From assembly GCA_963796915.1 (NCBI GenBank), contig CAWCNI010000004.1, positions 2,790,001-2,854,000 on the forward strand: a stretch of 64,000 nucleotides of DNA, written 5' to 3'. Positions 36,119 to 45,122 of the stretch are shown piece after piece. The position numbers and the translations under genes were made by a program. The DNA comes from JAENWD01 sp963796915. GTDB lineage: Bacteria; Acidobacteriota; Vicinamibacteria; Vicinamibacterales; JAENWD01. The notes under the pieces are model-generated. The model worked only from the letters and a program-made list of their open reading frames with translations, was not told where the DNA came from and did no database searches. Each line of letters begins with the position of its first letter. Within the stretch, counting starts at the first letter, position 1.

Positions 36119-39100
36119 CTAGAAGTAGAACTTGAAGGCCATCTGGAGAATGCGGTGGCCGTACTTGTTGTCCTTCGGCAGGACACCAAAGTTCTGGTTC
36201 GTGAGCACGCCGTTGGTGAAGTTCAGCGACAGGTTCGTCGGATCGTCGAACGCGCGCTGTGGGTGGTTGAACACGTTGTAGGCCGACAGCCGGTACTGGA
36301 ACTTCCGGTTGCCGCCGAAGGGGAAGTTCTTGAAGACCGACAGGTCGTGGTTTGAATAGCGCGGGCCCGTGATGTTCGGCCAGATGTAGTTGCCCAGCTG
36401 ACCGACGGCCGGCGCGCTGAAGCACTCCGCCTTGACCAGCTGATCGCCGCTGCCCCTCGGATCGCAGGTCAGCACGGGCATCACGGCGATTTCAGGCGAG
36501 CCGTTGATGTTCTGGCTGCTGATGGCGACGCCATCCTTGTTGGTGCCGCCCAGGCTGAAGGTGCCGCTCGTGCCGTTGACGACCTGCAACGGCGCGCCGC
36601 TCACCCAGCTCGAGATGCCGGAGAACTGCCAGTTGCCGAGGATGGCGTTGGTCACGCCGGTTTTCACCGACGGCAGCAGCCAGCTGTAGGCGACAGTCAG
36701 CACGTTGCGCCGATCGTTGCCGAGGATGCCGTAGGAGTAGGCGCCCAGGTTGTTCAGGTCCGGCGGCAGGGCCACCTGTCCTTGTGTGCTGCCGCGGATG
36801 CCGAGCGCTTTCGACAACGTGTACGCCGCGGTGAAGCTGAACTTCCCGGTCTGGCGGCTCAGGAGGTTCTGCCACGAGTGGTAGTTCGAGTAGAGCGAGT
36901 GGCTGATCAGGTTGATGCTGTTGTAGAGCTGATACGGCCGGTACTGATTCGGATCGCCGCCCGGGTTCGACAACATCGCGCCGAAGGGCACGGTGTCGAT
37001 GTTGTTCAGGCCCGAGTTGAGCAGCTGATCGCTCTTGCTCCCGACGTACGAGCTCTCAATCGTCATGCTCCATGGCAGACGACGCTGGGCAGTGAAGCTC
37101 CAGCTCTGGGTCCGCGGGTTCTTGTTGTCGTTCGGATCGATGGCGTTGACCGAGATTCGCGCGACTCCCGGCGTGATGCTGGGGATGTCGCTCAGCAGGA
37201 CGTTCTGGCTGATCGTGGTCGAGACGTGTCCGGCGGGCAGGTCGATGGTCTCGGCGCCCGCCTGCGGATCGTGATAGCTGAACAGACCGTAGCCGCCGCG
37301 GAGCACAGTCTTGCCGTTGCCCGAGACGTCCCATGCAAAGCCGACGCGCGGCGCGAAGACCACGGCCTTGGCGTCGCGGCCCGAGAGTGGCACGCCGCTG
37401 TCGCGGCCATGCCACGACACGCCGGTGAGATCGCTGAGCGCGGCGTTCGGGTCGTAATCCGACGGATTGAAGACGGCCATGCCGGTGTCGTTCCGCGCAT
37501 ACCACGGCCCCAGGTAGGAGAAGCGCAAGCCCGTACTCGAGCGTGACTCTCGGCTTCACCTTGTAGCTGTCCTGCGCGTAGCCTTCGAAGACCTTGTAGC
37601 CCTCGTTGCGGACGATGTTCTTCGTGGACTCGGTGTAGTCGTCGATACCGCGGCCGGTCAGGATGTCGGAGAAGTTGTTGCCGGTCGTGTTGCCCGTCCA
37701 CGTCGCGAACGTCAGCTGGCCGTTCGAGTAGTCGTTGCCCGGCTGGCTGTTGTTGACGAACTCGAAGTAGCCACCGAGCTTGATCGTGTGCGCGCCGGCG
37801 ACCTTCGTGACGTTCTGGCTGACCGAGGTCAGCCACTTGTTCGCGAACAGGATCGGATCGAACCCGCCGGGGTTGAGCATCGTCGGGCCCTGCCCCCAGG
37901 TCGTGAACGCGGGAATCTGATCGAGGCCGTTGTTGTAGATGCCGGGGTTGGTGTAGCCGAGGGCCGAGTTGGAGACCTTGCTCGGATCCTCGTAGCGGTT
38001 CGGGAACGAGATGTAGGTCACGCCGAACGTGGTCTCGCTGGTCAGCGTCGAGCCGAAGACCTTCGTCAGGCTGGCCGTGGCCGAGTGCGACCGGTTGTCG
38101 GCGACGACAGAGGTCGGATACGGCACCTGGTTCGCGTTGCGCCACCAGAGGCCAACCGGGAACGGCTGCTTCTCAGCCTGGAAGTTGTAGCGGAAGAACA
38201 GCTTCGTGTTGTCGCTGATGCTCACGTCCACGCGGCCCAGGGCCTGGTGGTTGTTCTGACCGAAGGTGACGTTCTGCACGTAGTTGTAGCCGCCGGCCTG
38301 CGACGGGTCGATGTTCGGCAAGGGCAGGAGGTTCAGAAGGACCTGCCCGCTGGGATCGATTGAGCCGGCCGGCGCGATGCCGCCCGTGCTCGCGAAGGGC
38401 TGCCCCTTGACGCCGCCGCCGCTCAGTTGACTGAGATAGCTGGCGTTGCTGAAGTCGCCGTTGCGCATCGCCGCCGTCGGGACCCACGACTTGAGGGTGC
38501 CGGTATCGAGCGTCTGCTTGTAGAACTCGTAGCCGAAGAAGAAGAACAGCTTGTCGCGGTTCTCGTTGAAATGGGTGCCGGGAATCAGCACCGGGCCGCC
38601 GATGTTGAAGCCCGGGAACGCGAACTTGTTCTGCGGCTTGTCCTGGCCGACCTTGTTCAGGAACCACTCGTTCGCGTTCCACTTGTACGTGCGCACATAC
38701 GTGTAGGCGGTGCCGCTGAAGTTGCGGCCGCCGGCCTTCGACACGACGTTGATTGTCGTCGGGCCCTTGGCGTTCTCCGCGCCGAAGTTCGCCTGCAGCA
38801 CCTTGAACTCGCCGACCATCTCGGGGTTCGGGTTCACCGAGGTGGCGCAGTTGCAGCCCGGGTCGGACCCGTGCGCGCCGTCGATGACGATGTCGAGCGC
38901 GTTGCTCTGGGTGCCGTTGCTCGAGTAGTTGCCGATGGCGCTCTGCTTGCCGCCGTCGCCGTTGCCGTTGATGCCCATCACCTCGCCGTTGAAGCCTGGC
39001 GCGCCGTTGCTGCCGCCGAGCGGCACCATGCCGGGAAGGATCTTGAGCAGCTCGGCCGCCGAGCGGCCGACAATGGCGATGTTCTGGATTTGCTCGCCGG

Positions 39101-39539
39101 TAATCGTCGTGCTCTTTTCACCGGAGCTGACGGGCGCAAGCTCGACGGCGGCGGTGACGGCGACCTGCTCGGTCATCCCCGCGACACCCAGCTTCACCTC
39201 GGTGAGGTTCCGCTTCTCGCCGAGCCGGAGCACGACGCCCCTCGTCTCGACGGCCTGGAAGCCTGTCAATTCGACCTTCACCGTATAGGTGCCGGCCTGC
39301 ACCGCGGCGAAGACGAAGTTGCCGGCGGCGTTGGTGACAGTGGTCCGCTGGTCACCCGACAGGTCGTTGACCAGGGTGACAGTCGCGCCCGGGAGCACGG
39401 CGTCGCTCGAGTCGACGACGGTGCCGCTCAGCTGACCAGTCAGTGTCTGTGCGGAGGCAGTGGTCAAGGCACTGGTAAACAGCGCCAGAGCGGCAATGAC
39501 AGCAACGGCAAGGACTCGAACCCGACGGGGAGGGGTCAT
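36119..39539 (-). CDS. Oar-like TonB-dependent receptor, second copy, one frameshift
   Basis: About 1,139 residues after removing one extra base at 37526 (EYGL joined to RFSYLGPWYARN). Signal peptide (LAVAVIAALALFTSALTTASAQ), carboxypeptidase-regulatory-like fold (LSGTVVDSSDAVLPGATVTL, GTYTVKVELTGFQAVETRGV), plug with VAVTAAVELAPVSSGEKST and NALDIVIDGAHGSDPG, and a barrel ending KFYF. A CNC pair in the plug (DPGCNCATS) is unusual. The ATG at 39539 is chosen because it starts the signal peptide; an in-frame start 57 nt upstream adds only polar residues. It stands alone between its promoter and terminator. Confidence 0.88.
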
Positions 39540-39745
39540 ACGCACCACCTGCGTGAAAGGCCATCGCTTCTCGAGGCACTGCAGAAAACAGCGCATCGAT
39601 GCCCGAAGACGAATACTTTTCGCGAAATCCAGGAGTGTCCGCGTGGAGCCGAACGGTGGCTGAGGTGACCGATCGCTCCGGCGGCCGGCCGGACCGGGAG
39701 GTTCACGCGCCTGAACCTTTTGGTCTGACCTGTAATTTGCGTGAG

Positions 39746-39774
39746 AGTAAATCTTTTTTACTAGGTGGTGTCAA
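39746..39774 (-). promoter_or_regulatory. Sigma-70-type promoter for the second TonB-receptor gene
   Basis: On the minus strand: consensus -35 TTGACA (39769-39774), 17-nt spacer, -10 TTTACT (39746-39751). The leader to the ATG at 39539 is about 200 nt and GC-rich; I see no recognisable riboswitch in it. The whole spacer 39540-39871 is otherwise empty. Confidence 0.6.
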
Positions 39775-39859
39775 GCGCAAGGTGACGAAATGTTGCAAAG
39801 GGTGCCGGCGTGCCGCTCGGGTCACTCGTCGCCGGCCCGCCACGGCGCGCCGGGGCTGC

Positions 39860-39865
39860 GATAAT
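39860..39865 (+). promoter_or_regulatory. GATAAT -10 box placed for a leaderless transcript
   Basis: GATAAT (5 of 6 match to TATAAT) ends 6 nt before the ATG at 39872, with no Shine-Dalgarno between. Confidence 0.5.
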
Positions 39866-39871
39866 CACCCC

Positions 39872-42800
39872 ATGCTGCGCACCGCCGGAAGCGTGCTCCT
39901 CTTGCTGCTCGCACTTGCTGCCCTCGACCGCCGCGACACCGCGCGCGGTCAGGCGCCCGAACGCGTGACAGCAAGCGCCGATGCGGTCCGGGCGAACAAC
40001 CTCGGCGTTGCGGCGATGAACCAGCAGAAGTTCGATCAGGCGCTGAAGGCGTTCCAGGACGCCTCCACCAGCGACGGGACGCTGACTGTCGCCAAGGTCA
40101 ATCAGGCGATTTCGCTGCTCGCGCTGCAGCGCTACGAGCCGGCGCAGCAGCTGCTCGAGACTGTGGTGAAGGCCGAGCCTGGCAACGTCCGGGCCTGGTA
40201 CAACCTCGGGCTCCTCCAGAAGGGCCTCGGCAACGCGGACGCGGCGCTGGCGGCGTTCCTGCGCGCGATCGAGCTGGCGCCGTCGGACGCGTACGCGCAC
40301 TACTTTGCCGGCTTGCTCGGCAGCCAGCTCCAGCAGTACGACCAGGCCATCCCGCAATTCACGAGTGCGCTGGCCATCGATCCGTACCTCGTCTCCGCCG
40401 AGTTCGGCCTCGCGCGGGCCCTGCAGCGCAGCGGCAAGGCCGACGAGTCCAAAGGACACATGGAGCGGTTCACCCGCCTGACGCAGGCGAAGGTGGCGTC
40501 GGCGATGAGCCTGGCCTACGGCGACCAGGGCCCGTTGTCGCTGGCCGCCGCGGTGCAGTTGCCACCCGCTGCGACGCCGGCGATCGCGGTGACGTTCGTG
40601 GCCGACAACGGCAACCCGCTCGGCGCGTCGAAAGCGCAGCCCGACGGCCCGGGCAGTGGCGGCTGTCTGCTGGACTTCGACGCTGACGGCGCGATCGACT
40701 ACCTGCGGCTCGACGCGTCCGGCGCGACGCTCATGCGGAACACCGGCGGCGGCCACTTCGCCGCAGGGGCAACGCTGACCCACGATCCCGGCGTCACCAC
40801 CTGCGCCGTCGCCGACTACGACAACGACGAACGGCCGGACATCGCCATCGCCACGGCGTCAGCAGTCCTGCTGCTCCACAACGACGGGAACGGCGCCTTC
40901 AGCGAGGTGCACGACAAGGTCGGCCTGCCGGCGACGCTCGAAGGGCCGGCGACTGGCGTCACGTTCGTCGATTTCGATCACGACGCCGACGCCGACCTGC
41001 TCGTGACCGGCCCGGCAGGCACGCACCTGTTTCGCAACAACGGCAACGCCACCTTCACTGACGTCACCAAGGAGCGCGGCTTCGACGTGCCGCACACCGC
41101 CGGCGTCACCGCGAGCGATCTCAACAACGACCGCGCCATCGATCTCGTCCTCACCGGCGACACGACGACCATCCTGCTGAACCCGCGCGAAGGCGCCTTC
41201 AAGCCGCTCGACGGGTTCAAGCCGTCGGCGCCCGCTCACACGCGCGGCGTCGTGGCCCTGGACTTCGACAAGGACGGCTGGATGGACCTGGCGTTCACCG
41301 CATCGGGATCGCCGGCGGTCTCGCTCTGGCACAACGTCAAGGGCGCGACGTTCGAGCGCGTCGACCTGCCGTCAGCGGCGATGAACGAGGGCTACGGGCT
41401 GGCGGCAGTGGACTACGACAACGACGGCTGGCTCGATCTGGTCGCCGTCGGCTCGGGCAGCGGCGGTGCCGTGCTGGAAGTACTGCGCAACGTGCAGGGG
41501 CACTTCGAGGATGTGTCTGCCGGCGTGCGCGCGGCGACGCTTGCGACGCAGAGCCTGAAGCAGCCCCGCGCGCTGCTCGCCGGCGATCTGGACGGCGACA
41601 ACGACGTCGACCTGGTCGTCACCGACACGGGCCTGGCGTCCCCGCTCGTCGTGCGCAACGAGGGCGGCAACGCGAATCACGCCGTCCGCCTCGCGCTGAC
41701 CGGCCTCAACGACAACCGCAGCGGCGTCGGCACGAAGGTGGAAGTGCAGGCCGGCGCGATCTGGCAGAAGTTCGAGACCGTCGCCGCGTCCGGCTATCTC
41801 GGCCAGAGCTCACCGGAGATTCTCGCCGGGATCGGTCAGGCCACGCAGGCCGACGTCGTCCGCATGCTGTGGCCCACCGGCGTCGTGCAGGATGAAGTGC
41901 AGCTGGCGGCCGGTACCCGGCATGCGATCACGCAGATCGATCGTCGCGGCAGCTCGTGCCCGGTCCTGTTCTCGTGGAACGGCAGTCGCTTCGCGTTCAT
42001 CTCCGACACGATCGGGCCTGCGGTCATCGGCCACTGGGTGGCGCCTGGCGAGTACGACACACCGGACACCGACGAGTTCGTCAAGGTGGACGGCGACAAC
42101 GTCCAGGCCCGCGACGGCAAGCTGTCGTTCCACTTCACCGAGCCGATGGAGGAGATCAACTACCTCGATCAGGTGAAGCTGTTCGTCGTCGATCATCCGG
42201 ACGGCAGCGAGGTCTACCCGAACGAGTACTTCGCCGCGGAGCCGCCGTTCCCGGCCGACCGTACCATCGTGACGCGTGCGCCGCGCCTGCCGCGTGGCGC
42301 GTGGGACGATCAGGGGCACGACCTGATGCCGGCGTTGCGCGCGGCCGATCGCCGGTTCGTCGAGACGTTTGCCGACGCGCCGTTCAAGGGATTCGCGACG
42401 CTGCACGCGCTGGAGCTGGATCTCGGCCCGCTGAGCCCAGGTGCGCCCGTGCGGCTGCTGATGCGCGGCCTGACTGATTACTTCACCGCGACATCGATGT
42501 ATGCGGCCGACCAGGCCCATGTGAAAGTGATCGTCCCCTATCTCGAGGCGCAGCTGCCTGACGGCTCGTGGAAGCGCGTCAGCGACGACATCGGCTTCCC
42601 CGCCGGGCTGTTGCGCACGATGGTGGCGGATCTGACCGGCAAGCTCCCGCCCGGCACCGAGCGGATTCGCATCTGGACCAACCTCAAGATCTACTGGGAT
42701 CAGGTGCTCATCGACACGACACCCGCGGGTGCGATTCCAGTCACGCGGACCGAGATCCCGCTGGTCAGCGCGCAGCTTGCGCACCGCGGCTACCCGCGTG

Positions 42801-43249
42801 AAGTGCCGGGGCGCCTCTCGAGCGACATCCAGTACGTCTTCGACCAGGTCAGCGCGACCGGGCCGTACGCGCGGCATCAGGGCTTCTACACGAAGTACGG
42901 CGACGTCACGCCGCTGCTCCGCCAGGTGGAGGACCACTTCGTCATCTTCGGATCGGGCGACGATGTGGCGATCGACTTCGACGCGTCGCAGCTGCCGCCG
43001 CTGGCGAAGGGGTGGAAACGCGACTACGAAATTTATTTGAATGGCTTCGTGAAGGACATGGACTTCTGGGGAGCCTTTGCGCAGACGGTGGCGCCGCTGC
43101 CGTTCCGGCGGATGCCGTCATATCCCTACCCGGCTGACATTTCTTACCCGGACACCAATCGCGAATATCAACTCGAGTGGAATACACGCCAGGTTTCCAG
43201 CGAGAACGCGCCGAGCTACCGATTCAATTTCGTGACGACGCGTCCCTGA
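39872..43249 (+). CDS. Large exported TPR + FG-GAP propeller + ASPIC/UnbV protein with a C-terminal domain of unknown function
   Basis: A protein of 1,125 residues. Signal peptide (SVLLLLLALAALDRRDTARGQ); TPRs at about 30-200 (QQKFDQALKAFQDAS, LGNADAALAAFLRAIELAPS); seven calcium-type propeller motifs at about 265-595 (DFDADGAID, DYDNDERPD, DFDHDADAD, DLNNDRAID, DFDKDGWMD, DYDNDGWLD, DLDGDNDVD); an ASPIC/UnbV-like module at about 600-690 (LTGLNDNRSGVGTKVEVQAG, VVRMLWPTGVVQDE); then ~430 residues with no family I recognise, starting SSCPVLFSWNGSRFAFISD. It heads the plus-strand cluster of three VWFA genes. Function unknown. Confidence 0.88.
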   Translation: MLRTAGSVLLLLLALAALDRRDTARGQAPERVTASADAVRANNLGVAAMNQQKFDQALKAFQDASTSDGTLTVAKVNQAISLLALQRYEPAQQLLETVVKAEPGNVRAWYNLGLLQKGLGNADAALAAFLRAIELAPSDAYAHYFAGLLGSQLQQYDQAIPQFTSALAIDPYLVSAEFGLARALQRSGKADESKGHMERFTRLTQAKVASAMSLAYGDQGPLSLAAAVQLPPAATPAIAVTFVADNGNPLGASKAQPDGPGSGGCLLDFDADGAIDYLRLDASGATLMRNTGGGHFAAGATLTHDPGVTTCAVADYDNDERPDIAIATASAVLLLHNDGNGAFSEVHDKVGLPATLEGPATGVTFVDFDHDADADLLVTGPAGTHLFRNNGNATFTDVTKERGFDVPHTAGVTASDLNNDRAIDLVLTGDTTTILLNPREGAFKPLDGFKPSAPAHTRGVVALDFDKDGWMDLAFTASGSPAVSLWHNVKGATFERVDLPSAAMNEGYGLAAVDYDNDGWLDLVAVGSGSGGAVLEVLRNVQGHFEDVSAGVRAATLATQSLKQPRALLAGDLDGDNDVDLVVTDTGLASPLVVRNEGGNANHAVRLALTGLNDNRSGVGTKVEVQAGAIWQKFETVAASGYLGQSSPEILAGIGQATQADVVRMLWPTGVVQDEVQLAAGTRHAITQIDRRGSSCPVLFSWNGSRFAFISDTIGPAVIGHWVAPGEYDTPDTDEFVKVDGDNVQARDGKLSFHFTEPMEEINYLDQVKLFVVDHPDGSEVYPNEYFAAEPPFPADRTIVTRAPRLPRGAWDDQGHDLMPALRAADRRFVETFADAPFKGFATLHALELDLGPLSPGAPVRLLMRGLTDYFTATSMYAADQAHVKVIVPYLEAQLPDGSWKRVSDDIGFPAGLLRTMVADLTGKLPPGTERIRIWTNLKIYWDQVLIDTTPAGAIPVTRTEIPLVSAQLAHRGYPREVPGRLSSDIQYVFDQVSATGPYARHQGFYTKYGDVTPLLRQVEDHFVIFGSGDDVAIDFDASQLPPLAKGWKRDYEIYLNGFVKDMDFWGAFAQTVAPLPFRRMPSYPYPADISYPDTNREYQLEWNTRQVSSENAPSYRFNFVTTRP

Positions 43250-43280
43250 AGGCCTCGCCGTTTCTGTGCACCCGAGCTTC

Positions 43281-43362
43281 GTTACGTAACAGGCTGGCGT
43301 TTGTTACCGCGTCGATCCGCTGGGCACAATGGTTGCTGTGGCGATGCGGTTAGCGTTACAAC
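43281..43362 (+). promoter_or_regulatory. Probable promoter with GTTAC-containing repeats upstream of the VWFA triplet
   Basis: A weak -35/-10 pair, TTGCTG (43333-43338) and TACAAC (43357-43362), is 18 nt apart. Upstream are a perfect palindrome GTTACGTAAC (43281-43290) and further TTGTTACCGC and GCGGTTAGCGTTAC copies, which could be operator half-sites. Other positions for the start site are possible. Confidence 0.35.
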
Positions 43363-43395
43363 TATCGTGTTCGGCTGGCGCATAGGCGCCGATCC

Positions 43396-43401
43396 AGGAG
43401 G
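43396..43401 (+). promoter_or_regulatory. Strong Shine-Dalgarno AGGAGG
   Basis: AGGAGG 4 nt before the ATG at 43406. It fixes the start of the first VWFA gene and contrasts with the leaderless-type starts elsewhere in the window. Confidence 0.8.
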
Positions 43402-43405
43402 ATCG

Positions 43406-45112
43406 ATGGCTCGTCTCCGTCTCCTCGCCGTCCTGACTTGTGGACTGCTGTCCTCAGTTGGGCTCATCCTCGTCGCCGCTCCCGGTCAGCAAACCCCGTC
43501 ACAAACCGGCCCATCGGTTCCCGAGCCAGGCACTCCCGTCCCGTCGTTCCGCATCGGCGTCGATGCGGTCCGGATAGACGCGGTCGTGTCCGACAAGGAC
43601 GGCAAGCTGGTCACCAACCTGACGGCGGACGACTTCGACGTCCACCAGGACGGGCGGCCCCAGAAGATCACCCTCGTGCGGTGGGTGCCGATTGCCGGCC
43701 CGCAGGCGCGCGCTGCCGCCGCGCAGTCACCAGCCGGCACGCCGCGGGCCGATCGCCTTGCGCCCGGCGAAGTGCAGCGCACCGTGATGATCGTGGTGGA
43801 CGACCTGGGGACGTCGTTCGAGAGCTACCCGCCGATGCGGGCGGCCTTGCACCGGCTGGTCGACGAGCAGCTCGGCCCGAACGATCTCGTCGCCGTCGTG
43901 CGGACCAGCGCTCCCGCCAACGCGCTGCAGCAGTTCACCAGCGATCCCCACGTGCTGCATGCAGCGATCGACGCGCTCGAGTGGAACTGGCAATCGCGGA
44001 CCGGCATCGAGGGGCTGGCCCCCATCAACCAGGTCACGTCGATCTCGATTCACGGCCAGACATTCGTCGCGCCCGGCTTCTCGGATCTCGAATCTCTCCG
44101 GTCTTCGATGTCGGCGCAGAATTCGTTCGCGTCGCTGGCGACGCTCATTCATGCGACGAAGGAACTGCCCGGCCGCAAGGCGATGATCCTGGTCTCCGAA
44201 GGCATGCGGATGGTGGACCGCTATGACGGTCCCGGCGGCCAGATCGGCCAGGGCGTCATTCCCGACATCCGGACCACGCTGCCGCGCGATCACGTCGAAG
44301 ATCAGGCCGTGCGTTCCGGCGTCGTCATCTACGCGCTGGATCCGCGAGGCCTGCAGACGGGGCGCCTCCGTCCCGACGACGACGTCAGCAAGTCGACCGC
44401 GCAGAACATCGTCACTCAGGACGGCGATCGCCATCAGTTCCTGCTCGACACGCAGGATTCCCTGACGCACATCTCGCAGCAGACCGGCGGCTTCGCGATC
44501 CTCGACAGCAACGACCTCTCCGGCGGGCTGAAGCGCATCACCGACGACCAGCGTGGCTACTACCTGATCGGGTACGTTCCCGACGACGGGACGTTTGCCA
44601 AGCCCGGGAAGACGGTGCGGTACCACAAGATTTCGGTCGAGGTGAAGCAGCGCGGCCTGACTGTGCGCACGCACAAGGCATTCCTCGGCTTCAGCGACGA
44701 CGACAAGCGAACGGCGCCGAGCGTCGGCGGCGACCTGCTGCTGGCGGCGCTGTCGCCGTTTGGCTCCGATGGCGTTCCTGTCAGCCTCACCACACGTCCC
44801 TCGGACGCAGCCGGCAAGCTGGGCATCGTCGGGCAGGTGCGCACTGACGCGATTGGCCAGGACGGCGCCGACGTGCTCGGCCTGGTGATCGACGCCAACG
44901 GCACGATTGTGGCCAGCGGCACATCCGAGACCGAGAGCGGGCTCCAGAAGATCGAGGCGGCGCTCTACGTCCCGAAGCCGGGCACCTACCAGGTGCGCTT
45001 CGCGGTGCGCGATCGGCGGACCAACGCCGTCGGTTCGGACGCCACCCTGGTCACCGTGCCGGACAAGGTGCACGCCACCGGCACCGTGGCTGATGTCGTG
45101 GCCTCGCAGTAG
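43406..45112 (+). CDS. VWFA-related Acidobacterial domain protein (medium class)
   Basis: A protein of 568 residues. Signal peptide (LRLLAVLTCGLLSSVGLILVAA), the subfamily signature FRIGVDAVRIDAVVSDKDGKLV, a VWA domain whose first loop reads VVDDLGTSFES instead of DxSxS, GRKAMILVSEGMRMVD, YALDPRGLQTG, ISQQTGGFAILDSNDLSGG, YYLIGYVPDDGTF and a beta-rich C-terminal region. It shares VGVDAVRIDAVV(S/T)DKDG with the next two genes, so the three form one subfamily produced by local duplication. Exported; function unknown. Confidence 0.88.
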   Translation: MARLRLLAVLTCGLLSSVGLILVAAPGQQTPSQTGPSVPEPGTPVPSFRIGVDAVRIDAVVSDKDGKLVTNLTADDFDVHQDGRPQKITLVRWVPIAGPQARAAAAQSPAGTPRADRLAPGEVQRTVMIVVDDLGTSFESYPPMRAALHRLVDEQLGPNDLVAVVRTSAPANALQQFTSDPHVLHAAIDALEWNWQSRTGIEGLAPINQVTSISIHGQTFVAPGFSDLESLRSSMSAQNSFASLATLIHATKELPGRKAMILVSEGMRMVDRYDGPGGQIGQGVIPDIRTTLPRDHVEDQAVRSGVVIYALDPRGLQTGRLRPDDDVSKSTAQNIVTQDGDRHQFLLDTQDSLTHISQQTGGFAILDSNDLSGGLKRITDDQRGYYLIGYVPDDGTFAKPGKTVRYHKISVEVKQRGLTVRTHKAFLGFSDDDKRTAPSVGGDLLLAALSPFGSDGVPVSLTTRPSDAAGKLGIVGQVRTDAIGQDGADVLGLVIDANGTIVASGTSETESGLQKIEAALYVPKPGTYQVRFAVRDRRTNAVGSDATLVTVPDKVHATGTVADVVASQ

Positions 45113-45122
45113 GAGGCCCGTC

